Program-made: the position numbers and the translations under genes
Notes under the pieces: model-generated
The model's input: only the letters and a program-made list of their open reading frames with translations
Databases searched by the model: none
Told to the model about the DNA's origin: nothing
DNA from: Trichodesmium sp. jk18x7bins.61
Lineage (GTDB): Bacteria; Cyanobacteriota; Cyanobacteriia; Cyanobacteriales; Microcoleaceae
Assembly: GCA_022822685.1 (NCBI GenBank)
Contig: JAJEAQ010000038.1
Location: 1 to 17,180, forward strand
Length of the DNA: 17,180 nt
Direction: 5' to 3'
Part shown: positions 1 through 7,794 of the stretch, in pieces
Numbering within the stretch: position 1 is the stretch's first letter
Layout: the number at the start of each line of letters is the position of its first letter

Positions 1-2
1 CA

Positions 3-68
3 GTAGTCAACTTGCTTGAGCAAGAAGCTCACACTATGAATTTGATGTATGGCATTACAGTAGCATAA
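3..68 (+). CDS. C-terminal tail of an unidentified upstream gene (partial)
   Basis: Frame 3 is open from the window edge to a TAA at 66-68 and reads VVNLLEQEAHTMNLMYGITVA. The other two forward frames close within the first 18 bases. The next gene begins 22 bases later on the same strand, so this looks like the end of an upstream gene in the same transcription unit. Twenty-one residues are too few to assign a family, and I do not recognise it. Confidence 0.4.
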   Translation, partial: VVNLLEQEAHTMNLMYGITVA

Positions 69-90
69 TAAATAATTAATACGATTGAAG

Positions 91-798
91 ATGACAGAAT
101 CTATTTATTGGCGCGATCGCTACCTCAATCTGATTGACCACATTGTGGAAATTACCCTCAAAGGTCAAATTCGTTCTAAGGAACAAGTATATCAAATGCT
201 GGTTAAAGAAATTGGCACCGGTACAGGAGAAATCTTTGATCGTTGTTTTGATGAAGGTCTTAACACTACTCAAAATCAGGTAGATACAGAAACTGATGAG
301 TTAAAACAAGCAAAAGCTAACCGTCGTTTGCGGGCATTAAAAACTATCCAAGGAGAGTGGAAACGGTGGGAAAAAGAAAATCAGACTCAAGAAGCGATCA
401 TCTCCTATGTGCAACAAATTGTTAATGATGAATCAAGGGAAAGCGATCGCCTCACTACTTTATTAAACGCGATCAATCCCAACCAAAAACAACCTTTATC
501 TCTCAATCAACTACAGAAACTTGCTCAAACCCTGCATCAGCAACAGTTTCAAACTACTAACCAAAATCTAGAAAAAGACTTGCAGCAGTTTTCAACAGGT
601 ATTACTAAAGGGCTTGAGGCTTGGCAGCGACTGCAAACTTATCTAGTTAGTTGGATGTATGATCAAAGTCGAGGACAACTGGGATTTGGTGGTACTCCGG
701 AGCAAAGAGGTCCATGGGTATTGTGGGCTAAACAGGTAAATAGCAGTTTTCCAGAAGCTTTGTTTAATAGTATTGCATTGGAAAAATCAATTGTATAA
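91..798 (+). CDS. N-terminal half of a cyanobacterial TPR protein (conserved hypothetical)
   Basis: This soluble, charged protein of about 235 residues has no signal peptide or membrane segment. The first half contains a helical stretch, KQAKANRRLRALKTIQGEWKR, likely coiled coil (about residues 73-93 from the ATG). The C-terminal part carries a conserved-looking block around SWMYDQSRGQLGFGG. The ATG at 91 is preferred over the TTG at 85. The stop is a TAA at 796-798. The next ORF lies in exactly the same frame, and its start is only 18 bases after this stop. The junction reads ALEKSIV-stop-FASQASMEVSN, which looks like continuous protein. From memory, cyanobacterial TPR proteins carry both halves in one chain, so this is probably one gene split by a nonsense codon. 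Function unknown. Confidence 0.7.
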   Translation: MTESIYWRDRYLNLIDHIVEITLKGQIRSKEQVYQMLVKEIGTGTGEIFDRCFDEGLNTTQNQVDTETDELKQAKANRRLRALKTIQGEWKRWEKENQTQEAIISYVQQIVNDESRESDRLTTLLNAINPNQKQPLSLNQLQKLAQTLHQQQFQTTNQNLEKDLQQFSTGITKGLEAWQRLQTYLVSWMYDQSRGQLGFGGTPEQRGPWVLWAKQVNSSFPEALFNSIALEKSIV

Positions 799-816
799 TT
801 TGCTAGTCAAGCTAGT

Positions 817-1953
817 ATGGAAGTGAGTAATTTAGTTGAATTAGCAGTAATTTTACAATGTTTACAAAGAGGATTAGTAGAATGGTTTGATAAGTTAATT
901 TATAATGCTCAAGTGGGGGCGAAATTATCTATTTCTACTTTTTTAACTTTTACTGCTATTTGGTGTCAGTTAGCTAATGGCTTTCAGGCTCGACCTAGTT
1001 TAAGAAATATTTGTGTTCAGGTAACCAGGCAAATTCTCCGTACCTTTTCTCAAAAGGAATATTTTCCACTCTATGGAGGGATTTTTGCTTCTTTTTCTGG
1101 GGAATATCTTAAGAATGCTTTGGGCTATTTAGATGAACCTTTAAAGCAAGTCAAAGGTACTCAAGCTAAGGCCAGAATTTTAACTCTATTGGGTTACTCT
1201 CAGCAGACTTTAGGAAAATATTTAAAGGCGATAGATTTTCATAAAAAAGCTTTAGAAATCGCACAAGAGACAGAGGATAAGTTATGTGAAATTGCTAATC
1301 TGAATCATTTGAGTCGGACTTGTGTCAGGATGCAAGATTATACTGAAGCAATTAACTATAGTCAAAGAGCTTTAATGTTTTCGCGACAGATAGGCGATCG
1401 CAGAGGAGAAGCAAATGCTCTGGCGAATTTAGGTTTTAGTGAAGTTTTCCAAGCCAGACAACAAGAGGTGAGAGAAGCAGAGATTTATGAAAGTGCAATT
1501 AACTATTTACAACAGGGTTTAAAATTATCCGAAAATTTAGGTGATGCTCAGAGTAAATCTCTCTGTTTTAGCAGTCTGGGAATTGCATTTATGGTCTTAG
1601 AAAAGCCTGAAGATGCGCTGTTATATTTAGCAGGTGGTTGGCCAGCCGCTCAATATTCTGGCGATCTATATCTTCAAGGATTAAATTTAGCTTATCTTGC
1701 TCAAGCTTACTATAGTTTACAAAACCTAGAGCCAGCAATTTTTTCAGGTAGTTTGAGTATGTATCTTTTAGAGCAAATTGGAGCGAACGAGTGGCGAAAA
1801 ACTGCTGGATTAATGATTGTATTAAAAGGTCAACTAGGAGAAGATTTCAATCAAATTTTAAATCAGAACCCCTCAGAAAATTTGCCAGTAATTGGCGTTG
1901 ATGGTTATGATTATATCTGGGAATTTTTGGTCAAATATCAGGAGTCTCTTTAG
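817..1953 (+). CDS. TPR-repeat protein (C-terminal half of the split gene)
   Basis: This is a 378-residue tetratricopeptide-repeat protein. Residues 1-110 are helical and not obviously repeated. From about 115 to 330 there are five or six TPR/Sel1-type units, seen in blocks such as ARILTLLGYSQQTLGKYLKAI, ANALANLGFSEVF and LCFSSLGIAFMVLEKPEDAL, with the usual small-residue and aromatic spacing. TPRs are protein-binding scaffolds; no catalytic domain is visible and the partner is unknown. The ATG at 817 has no clear Shine-Dalgarno. It is in frame with the ORF that ends at 798, and the 18-base gap contains no other stop, so the ATG may simply be an internal Met of a longer protein. The C-terminus VIGVDGYDYIWEFLVKYQESL looks intact and ends at TAG. 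Confidence 0.8.
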   Translation: MEVSNLVELAVILQCLQRGLVEWFDKLIYNAQVGAKLSISTFLTFTAIWCQLANGFQARPSLRNICVQVTRQILRTFSQKEYFPLYGGIFASFSGEYLKNALGYLDEPLKQVKGTQAKARILTLLGYSQQTLGKYLKAIDFHKKALEIAQETEDKLCEIANLNHLSRTCVRMQDYTEAINYSQRALMFSRQIGDRRGEANALANLGFSEVFQARQQEVREAEIYESAINYLQQGLKLSENLGDAQSKSLCFSSLGIAFMVLEKPEDALLYLAGGWPAAQYSGDLYLQGLNLAYLAQAYYSLQNLEPAIFSGSLSMYLLEQIGANEWRKTAGLMIVLKGQLGEDFNQILNQNPSENLPVIGVDGYDYIWEFLVKYQESL

Positions 1954-2194
1954 TATTGGCATGTTAGATATGGGGTTGGTTTGATTGCTTTAAAACTTTC
2001 CCCCGGCAATGCTATCCACAAATTAATATCATGTCCGGATGAAGCGCGTGATAATTCGGCTCTAAGTAATAAGTAATAAATAAACAGACATGATCTAACT
2101 GGCGCCGCATCGCAACTACGAACAACAACATGGAAAAGCTATAAATTTCTTACCACAAGAAATTACGTTGTTTGCTACGAAGATAATCTCTGAT
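1954..2194. other. Intergenic stretch without a supportable gene
   Basis: This is the space between the TPR gene and the convergent TPR fragment. A 33-codon frame at 2099-2200 reads LAPHRNYEQQHGKAINFL and so on. It opens directly after an in-frame TAA and has no start codon. It could be a gene remnant, but I cannot support that. Confidence 0.3.
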
Positions 2195-2505
2195 TTATAG
2201 CTGAGTTTGATTTGGTATCCACTCTACAGAATCAGGCCGTAAATTCTTTTCATCCAAAGCATTTAAAAAACTAGACAATTCTGGATCGTAGGGCTTGAGT
2301 TTTAGCGCTTGTTGGGCTGCTTCTCTAGCTTCTTGATAACGCTTTAAACGATAAAGAGCTTCCCCTTTACCAATCCAAGCATCAACAAAATCAGACTTTA
2401 ATTGAATTGCTCGATTATAAGCAGCGATCGCTTCTTTATGCTCCTGAAAATCTCTGGTTAAAATATTATAGCAGTCGCCAGAGCCGTTAGTTAATAGAAT
2501 AGAAG
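2195..2505 (-). pseudogene. 3' fragment of a TPR-repeat gene
   Basis: Read on the minus strand, this stretch encodes a clean pair of TPR helices: DFQEHKEAIAAYNRAIQL, then DAWIGKGEALYRLKRYQEA, then AREAAQQALKLKPYDPE. It ends with a plausible C-terminus SVEWIPNQTQL and a TAA at 2197-2195. These are canonical TPR residues (W/L-G-Y-A-F-A-P spacing). The frame opens after a TAA near 2506 and has no good start codon in the remaining 5' part, so the gene body is missing. A HIP1 site lies inside it. It is probably the tail of a larger TPR or kinase-TPR protein truncated by rearrangement. The tail alone does not identify the parent. Confidence 0.6.
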
Positions 2506-2556
2506 TAGTATTTTATAGATAGGGAGCGCCTAATAATGGCATAACCCTCTAGTTAC

Positions 2557-2574
2557 GTTCCGCTGACGCGGAAC
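2557..2574. repeat. Short perfect palindrome, 7-bp arms GTTCCGC/GCGGAAC
   Basis: GTTCCGC (2557-2563), a TGAC loop, then GCGGAAC (2568-2574) form a perfect 7-bp stem with a 4-base loop. It is flanked by TCTAG/CTAGA. GC-rich palindromes of this kind are common dispersed repeats in AT-rich cyanobacterial intergenic DNA. There is no following T-run, so it is not a standard terminator. Confidence 0.6.
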
Positions 2575-2630
2575 GGAGTTCTATCTAGAAAATTTTGATT
2601 GCTTACGAGATGCCATTGAGTATGTCTGGC

Positions 2631-2646
2631 GATTAGCGTCCTAATC
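2631..2646. repeat. Small hairpin GATTAG-CGTC-CTAATC
   Basis: A perfect 6-bp stem with a 4-base loop. A flanking C-G and a G-T pair can extend it. No ORF or T-tract is associated. It is the second small palindrome within 80 bases. Confidence 0.5.
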
Positions 2647-3165
2647 GTCTTGGCGGTTGCTATACAATAAATTTGAGTCTATCCCACTAATACGCTCTTT
2701 GGGGATTTCATTGTTTTTTCATTAGCTTAATATAAGGGTTTGAACAATAGTGAGATAGATTCTTAGGTTTTTTGCCTACCTTAGGTACACCTGTTCCTCA
2801 GTATTACTGCCTCAAACTTATTGAAATTGATCTTATAGTACAAGAGTTTACTTGATTCAGGTTTGAGAAACTAAAAAGCGATCGCTTCTAAGCAATACTA
2901 AATATTTTTCTGATAAATGAATACATAGTTAATTGGGATGCGATCGCATTCTCAGACTGAGTGCAACTGTCATACCATTTTGAATGTGTAGGCCACAACT
3001 TTCATACATCATGGGTAGAGGGGCACAAGGGGCAAACTTCCCTATTTTGACCGTTTTTTGGACAGTTAGTAGCCAAAGTTGGAGTTTGGAAATAGGGGTT
3101 AGGAGTAATGATGATTATTCCCTAGAAAAAATGGGATTTTTTAGCTGACTCACCGGAGTTGCCCC
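2647..3165. other. Non-coding stretch
   Basis: About 500 bases with stops in all frames and two HIP1 sites (2878-2885 and 2940-2947). I see no gene, RNA or terminal repeat here. Confidence 0.5.
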
Positions 3166-3186
3166 ACACTGAAAAATTTTCAGTGT
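3166..3186. repeat. 21-nt near-perfect palindrome
   Basis: ACACTGAAAA (3166-3175) and TTTTCAGTGT (3177-3186) are exact reverse complements around one central A. A structure with essentially no loop suggests a dimeric protein binding site or a mobile-element end more than an RNA hairpin. It lies about 10 bases left of the repeat bordering the IS630-type fragment. Confidence 0.6.
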
Positions 3187-3200
3187 CCCATTTGCGGAGA

Positions 3201-3217
3201 GGGAACCACAGAATCCC
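3201..3217. repeat. Left copy of a 17-bp repeat bordering the IS630-type fragment
   Basis: GGGAACCACAGAATCCC here matches GGGAATCACAGAATTCC at 3781-3797 in 15 of 17 positions in direct orientation. The unit is itself quasi-palindromic (GGGAA...TTCCC), and a weaker inverted match (3197-3219 against 3779-3801) also exists. The pair brackets the transposase fragment, so they may be degraded ends of that element. Confidence 0.45.
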
Positions 3218-3322
3218 AGCTGTTTCAACGCCGGGAGATGTCAATTGCTTGGTATCATAAAGAGGGAATCTGTAAAGCTACAAAAATCTCCCATTATCAT
3301 TGTTAGAGCTAACGGAAGAGTT

Positions 3323-3769
3323 TCAATTATTTCTCCATTCAATCCCCAATCGTTTCAGGTAATCCCATCCTCGTTGAGGCCAGACATAATCGCGACCTGT
3401 TTTTTTAGCAATCCAATCAGCTACCTTTGGACCAGACCATCTCCCACCATCAGGAGCGGGCCCTTGTAAAGCATCTGAAAGCTCCTTTTGTTGAGCTGCC
3501 GTCAACAAAGATTTAGCTGGTGGTGGTTGACGGTCTTTGCTGCGATTTCTCACAGAATTTGGTCCTTCTCGGTTATAGCGCCCAACAATTTCTTTAGCAT
3601 AATCGTAGTTAAGTCCAACGACTTGAGCAGCCTTTCTAATAGACCATTGTTGAGCAACTAAAAGCAGGAGATGCCAGCGACGAGATTCAATGGTATCTGG
3701 GGCTTGTCGATAGCGATTTTTCAGTTCTTCTATCGTCAGATATGGTTGTAAACGAGCTTTTGGTGGCAT
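3323..3769 (-). pseudogene. IS630-type transposase, N-terminal (HTH) part only
   Basis: This 148-codon ORF matches the first, DNA-binding half of IS630-family transposases. It has a helix-turn-helix block about residues 43-70 (WSIRKAAQVVGLNYDYAKEI), a basic linker NRSKDRQPPP, and a second winged-helix part (GGRWSGPKVADWIAKKTGRD, then VWPQRGWDYLKRLGIEW). The catalytic DDE domain should follow. Instead the frame stops at WRNN, and I find no DDE coding in the DNA to the left. In some cyanobacterial IS630 elements the two halves are separate ORFs, so the first ORF may be nearly full length, but the element as a whole is dead. The start is ATG at 3769. A MITE whose target looks like TA lies just upstream (3842-3934). 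IS630 elements also insert at TA. Confidence 0.65.
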
Positions 3770-3780
3770 ACCTCCTACCT

Positions 3781-3797
3781 GGGAATCACAGAATTCC
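3781..3797. repeat. Right copy of the 17-bp repeat bordering the IS630-type fragment
   Basis: GGGAATCACAGAATTCC has 15 of 17 identities to 3201-3217. It lies 11 bases upstream of the transposase start codon, so it could also be part of the element's expression region. Confidence 0.45.
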
Positions 3798-3841
3798 TCT
3801 CATTTCTCTACCTGTTTGTGGGAATTTCCGGAGAAAATTTA

Positions 3842-3934
3842 ACAGGACTTACGCATTTTTGGAGAGTAAACGCTATATATAGTGTTGTGCAATAGTATAA
3901 AATTCATATATAGTGTTTTTTGCGTAATTCCTGT
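3842..3934. mobile_element. 93-bp MITE-like element with 14-bp TIRs
   Basis: The left terminus ACAGGACTTACGCA (3842-3855) and right terminus TGCGTAATTCCTGT (3921-3934) are inverted repeats with 13 of 14 identities. TA precedes the left end (3840-3841), and TTA follows the right end (3935-3937), consistent with TA-targeting IS630/Tc1-type transposition. The interior has no ORF but carries a direct repeat ATATATAGTGTT (around 3874 and 3908). ACAGGACTTACGCA-type ends are, from memory, widespread in cyanobacterial genomes. The IS630-type fragment next door is a candidate source of the mobilising transposase family. Confidence 0.65.
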
Positions 3935-4089
3935 TTAAGTTACTTGGCAGGATTCCCTACTTTCTAATCCCCGTCTAAGAGCAACCTATACCTACAAAAA
4001 AAATCGACCAGGCCGAGAGAATTTAATCAAGCTTTGGTATGCTTGGAAAAGCGGCAATACGAATCAAGGATTACAGTGGATTGGCTTCC

Positions 4090-4222
4090 CCCTTTTGACA
4101 GCAGATTTCTGCCTTTCGCTTAAAACTGTAGTCAGCTCAGAAAAAAATGAAGCAACACGGATTAATCCCCTTGTGTAGTATCCGCTTAGAATCCCCGTGA
4201 CTGAAGTCACGAGAGTAGTAAA
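4090..4222 (+). mobile_element. IS200/IS605-like 3'-end relic (tnpB tail and right-end hairpin)
   Basis: With one extra A removed near 4145, the plus strand reads SSEEMKQHGLIPLCSIRLESP and then stops. This is homologous to SEEMNQRGLILLRSICLEFQ in the second relic at 14383-14535. The last codons merge into GAATCCCC (4189-4196), followed by a perfect hairpin CGTGAC-TGAA-GTCACG (4196-4211). A gene tail running into GAATCCCC plus a stem-loop is the layout I know for the right end of cyanobacterial IS200/IS605 tnpB elements. No body of tnpB remains. Upstream, 3998-4090 is open in one frame (KKNRPGRENLIKLWYAWKSG) and may be another gene scrap. The relic ends about 40 bases before the gatA ATG. Confidence 0.45.
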
Positions 4223-4260
4223 TTCAATTTAACGTTATCTAATGATTAGATGGTATAAGC

Positions 4261-5718
4261 ATGGCATCCATTAGCGAGCTACATCAACAACTCATAAATA
4301 AAGAACGCTCTGCTGTAGAAATTACCCAAGAAGCTCTCAAGCGCATTAGTCAGTTAGAGCCAAAGTTGAAAAGCTTTATCTGTGTTACGGCAGACAAGGC
4401 TTTGGCTCAGGCTCGTCAGGTGGATGCCAAAATTGCTGCTAGAGAAGAAATTGGGCCGCTAGCAGGGATACCGATCGCAGTCAAGGACAATATGTGTACC
4501 CAAGGCATCCCGACTACTTGTGGTTCTAAGATACTGGAAAATTTTATTCCTCCATATGAATCTACAGTCACTCAAAAACTTTTGGATGCTGGTGCAGTAA
4601 TTTTAGGTAAGACAAATCTGGATGAATTTGCTATGGGCAGTTCAACGGAAAATTCCGCCTATCAAGTTACGGCTAACCCTTGGGACCTAGAACGAGTGCC
4701 AGGAGGCTCTTCTGGGGGTTCGGCAGCGGCAGTCGCATCTGACGAGGCAGTAGTGGCATTGGGGTCAGATACAGGTGGCTCTATTCGTCAACCAGCATCT
4801 TTTTGTGGAGTGGTGGGAATGAAGCCCACTTATGGTCTGGTTTCTCGCTATGGGTTGGTGGCTTATGCCTCTTCTCTGGATCAAATAGGGCCATTTGCTA
4901 GAACGGTTCAAGATACTGCGGTTTTGTTGCAGGCGATCGCGGGTTATGACCCTAAAGACTCTACCAGTCTTAATGTTTCTATCCCAGACTATTCCAAGCA
5001 GCTTAAACCTAATTTAAGACCTAAAGGTAAAATTAGAATTGGCCTAATTAAAGAAACTTTTGGTGAAGGTTTAGACCCATTAGTGAATCAGTCTGTAACT
5101 AAAGCAATGGAAGTGCTGCAAGAGTTGGGTGCAGAAATTCAGATAGTTTCTTGTCCCCGGTTCCGTTATGGTTTGCCCACTTACTATATTATTGCTCCAT
5201 CAGAAGCTTCGGCAAATTTAGCACGCTATGATGGGGTGAAATACGGTTTCCGTGTTCCTAAGTCGGAAAACCTCTTGGATATGTATGCTAAAACTCGTGC
5301 TGAAGGTTTTGGTTCAGAAGTTAAACGCCGAATTATGATTGGCACTTATACTTTGTCGGCTGGATATTATGATGCTTATTATCTTAAAGCTCAAAAAGTC
5401 CGTACTTTAATTAAAGAAGATTTTGACAAAGCTTTTGCTCAAGTAGATGTTCTGGCTTGCCCTACTTCTCCAACCACAGCATTTAAAGCGGGAGAAAAAA
5501 CTGATGATCCACTAAGTATGTATTTGTCTGACTTAATGACTATCCCAGTTAATTTGGCTGGTTTACCTGCTTTGAATTTACCCTGTGGCTTTGATCAAAA
5601 AGGGCTACCTATTGGTATGCAATTAATTAGTAATGTTCTGCAAGAATCTTTACTATTGGAAGTGGCTTATGTTTATGAACAATCTCATAATTGGTACAAA
5701 CTTAAACCTCAGCTTTAA
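4261..5718 (+). CDS. gatA: Asp-tRNA(Asn)/Glu-tRNA(Gln) amidotransferase subunit A
   Basis: GatA is the glutaminase subunit of the GatCAB amidotransferase. It releases ammonia from glutamine, which GatB uses to convert mischarged Glu-tRNA(Gln) (and Asp-tRNA(Asn)) to the amidated form. Cyanobacteria lack GlnRS and need this route. The 485-residue length is normal. The amidase-signature triad is intact: Lys75 in PIAVKDN, cis-Ser150 in VPGGSSGGSAAAV, and nucleophile Ser174 in DTGGSIRQPASFCG. The C-terminal NLAGLPALNLPCGFDQKGLPIG block is canonical. The start is ATG at 4261; there is no strong Shine-Dalgarno. It ends at TAA immediately followed by TAG. It stands alone, since gatB and gatC are elsewhere, as is common in cyanobacteria. 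The DNA just upstream contains an IS200/IS605-like end, so its original promoter may have been replaced or shortened. Confidence 0.97.
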   Translation: MASISELHQQLINKERSAVEITQEALKRISQLEPKLKSFICVTADKALAQARQVDAKIAAREEIGPLAGIPIAVKDNMCTQGIPTTCGSKILENFIPPYESTVTQKLLDAGAVILGKTNLDEFAMGSSTENSAYQVTANPWDLERVPGGSSGGSAAAVASDEAVVALGSDTGGSIRQPASFCGVVGMKPTYGLVSRYGLVAYASSLDQIGPFARTVQDTAVLLQAIAGYDPKDSTSLNVSIPDYSKQLKPNLRPKGKIRIGLIKETFGEGLDPLVNQSVTKAMEVLQELGAEIQIVSCPRFRYGLPTYYIIAPSEASANLARYDGVKYGFRVPKSENLLDMYAKTRAEGFGSEVKRRIMIGTYTLSAGYYDAYYLKAQKVRTLIKEDFDKAFAQVDVLACPTSPTTAFKAGEKTDDPLSMYLSDLMTIPVNLAGLPALNLPCGFDQKGLPIGMQLISNVLQESLLLEVAYVYEQSHNWYKLKPQL

Positions 5719-6041
5719 TAGTTTTGGTGAAGCACGTTAACCTCAAAAAAAAACAGGTGGTTTTGTACATTCTATACCAGTCAAACAAACTATAGATAAT
5801 TCATCAATTTTTGCTCCCTCAAAACTAATAGTAGAATCTGAACTGAAAAGTCATAAAAAATCTACTCAGGAATTTAAAGGTTTCGATTTGAGGATCTGAG
5901 TTTGTTCTAAATTCAAGGAAGGGAGGAAGTAATTAGGGTGCTATTTTAATGAGCGGCTGCTCAATACCCAGGCAATTTCTCCCGAATTCCTTCTGCCTTC
6001 TGTCTTCTTCAATTGGAAGTTCCTAACTGCTGATTTGTATT
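5719..6041. other. Intergenic stretch between gatA and the hydrolase gene
   Basis: About 320 bases with no ORF and no clear terminator hairpin. An A-run at 5745-5754 and a purine-rich patch near 5920 (GGAAGGGAGGAAG) are the only visible compositional features. The hydrolase promoter should be here, but I cannot pick one. Confidence 0.5.
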
Positions 6042-6971
6042 ATGTGGCAATTTGATCTTGTTTTTGTTGTAAAGTGGCTGTTAATTGTTGGGGCAGTTTT
6101 AGCGATCGTCTATCTTTGTGCCTGTATATTTTTGGTGTTTATGCAACAGCGATTCATTTTTTTACCTAGTTCAGCAGTAAAAATAACACCGGAAAATATC
6201 AATCTCTTCTACGAAGATGTTTGGTTACCTATATCCCAGGAAAAAGGTAAGTTAGAGAAAATACATGGATGGTGGATACCTCATAATTCTGATGCCTCAA
6301 GTTTTAAAGGTGTACTTTTATATTTGCATGGTAATGCTATCAATATAGGAGCTAATCTTGAACAAGCTGATCCATTTCACAAATTAGGTTTTGATATCTT
6401 ATTAGTAGATTATCGAAGTTACGGACGCAGTATAGGAAATTTTCCTAGTGAAGCACAGGTTGATCAAGATGCAGAAATAGCCTGGAATTATTTAGTTCAT
6501 CAACGCCAAATTAGTCCACAAGATATACTTGTTTATGGTCATTCTTTAGGGGGGGCGATCGCTATTGAATTAGCTACAAGACATCCACAAATGGCAGGAT
6601 TAGTTATTGAAGGTTCTTTTACTTCCATAGAAAATATGATTCATTATTTGGGAGGTATTTATAGAATTTTCCCTGCTAAATTACTCCTACATCAAAAATT
6701 TGACTCCATCAAAAAATTAAAGAAATTAGATATACCAATTCTGTTGATTCATGGTACAGCAGATGATTCAGTTCCTGCCTATATGAGCGAACAACTATTT
6801 GAAGTTGCTCCTGCTGAAATCAAAGACTTATACATTGTTCCAGATGCAGGTCATCATCATATTTTTGCTACTGCTGGTGATGAGTATTTACATAAAATTA
6901 ATGAGTTTGTTAATCAATTTAAAAATCATAATACCAAATTCAAAAAAGATAGTTACATCAGTATTGAGTAG
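6042..6971 (+). CDS. Membrane-anchored alpha/beta hydrolase (BEM46/ABHD13-like)
   Basis: This 309-residue serine hydrolase has one N-terminal membrane segment (about residues 8-34, VVKWLLIVGAVLAIVYL and on). The catalytic domain is probably on the periplasmic or thylakoid-lumen face, or tethered to the membrane. Oxyanion motif LYLHGNA lies at 94-99. The nucleophile elbow GHSLGG puts Ser at 168. The acid residue is likely Asp241 in HGTADDSVP and the base His271/272 in PDAGHHH. VDYRSYGRS at 122-130 is typical of the BEM46/ABHD13/ABHD17 group. The substrate is not predictable; esterase, thioesterase or dienelactone-hydrolase-type annotations are all possible. The ATG at 6042 is chosen because the hydrophobic anchor begins directly after it. 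It is monocistronic, and no Shine-Dalgarno is apparent. Confidence 0.9.
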   Translation: MWQFDLVFVVKWLLIVGAVLAIVYLCACIFLVFMQQRFIFLPSSAVKITPENINLFYEDVWLPISQEKGKLEKIHGWWIPHNSDASSFKGVLLYLHGNAINIGANLEQADPFHKLGFDILLVDYRSYGRSIGNFPSEAQVDQDAEIAWNYLVHQRQISPQDILVYGHSLGGAIAIELATRHPQMAGLVIEGSFTSIENMIHYLGGIYRIFPAKLLLHQKFDSIKKLKKLDIPILLIHGTADDSVPAYMSEQLFEVAPAEIKDLYIVPDAGHHHIFATAGDEYLHKINEFVNQFKNHNTKFKKDSYISIE

Positions 6972-7688
6972 TTAGTGTTCAGTCCCTAGGAGAGAATCAC
7001 TTTTGACTGCTTAATCTCCAGCTCTCCTATTTTTCATTTGAGGAACAATTTTGGTTTTTGGCAATTAGGTGAAGCTCAGATCAGGAAATTTTTTGAGAGA
7101 TATACTTTGTCATTTGTATAGCAGTTTTTATTGATGAAAATGAAATTATACTAAATCCACTTCTAATATTATGTCCAGTTCTACAGTGATGATGAAGAGA
7201 GCAGGAGAGTCAAATATATCTTCTCTTTTTTTCTACCCAATCATTAATTTTTTTAAGGGTTAACCTGATTTCTGGTGGCCTCAAACTGGGGATGCTTAAT
7301 TATCAATAATCATCGGGACATGATAGAACTCTTCTGCCTTACTCCTCGTGACGCTCCTACAGGTGACCCTTTCGCTCTTCGTTATTTTTTATTGATCAGT
7401 ATTAAACCGAATCTGATATTAGATATGAGTTAAAAAATATAAAAAAGAGTTAGATTGACTCAAAAAGTTTTTCTGAATATTTAAAAAAAAAATAAAGTAC
7501 TGAGTATAATTATAGTCAAACTGAAATTAAAAGAAATTACTATACAGAAATCATCAATTTATCTTGTTTCTGATTTTTTGATTTACTTATGTCAGAGGTA
7601 TAGTCTTCTATTCAGAGTTTTCCTACAGCTTGAATATTCTTAATATTAATTTAATAAATCTCTAAAATTATTAAGCACAGAAAAAATG
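6972..7688. other. Long AT-rich intergenic region
   Basis: Over 700 bases without a supportable ORF on either strand. It contains a GC-richer patch around 7340-7380 resembling the small dispersed repeats common in this genome. TTCTGGTGGCCT near 7270 also occurs inside the MITE at 15506-15656. The second half is extremely AT-rich. I see no tRNA or structured RNA. Confidence 0.45.
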
Positions 7689-7716
7689 TTGACAAAAAAA
7701 TCCTGTGATATACAAG
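7689..7716 (+). promoter_or_regulatory. Candidate sigma-70-type promoter for the TerB-like gene
   Basis: A consensus -35 box TTGACA (7689-7694) is followed after 16 bases by TACAAG (7711-7716), a weak -10; TATACA overlaps it at shorter spacing. The site lies about 80 bases upstream of the ATG at 7795, in an AT-rich, A-tract-containing region. Confidence 0.4.
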
Positions 7717-7777
7717 ATAAGCTGTAGAAAGCTGTTTTTCCAGATAAAATAATAAAAAAGTCAAGAAACAATAAATT

Positions 7778-7783
7778 GGGAGG
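7778..7783 (+). promoter_or_regulatory. Shine-Dalgarno GGGAGG of the TerB-like gene
   Basis: GGGAGG ends 11 bases before the ATG at 7795. It is one of the few strong Shine-Dalgarno sequences in the window and fixes the start codon. Confidence 0.6.
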
Positions 7784-7794
7784 CAATACCTAAA

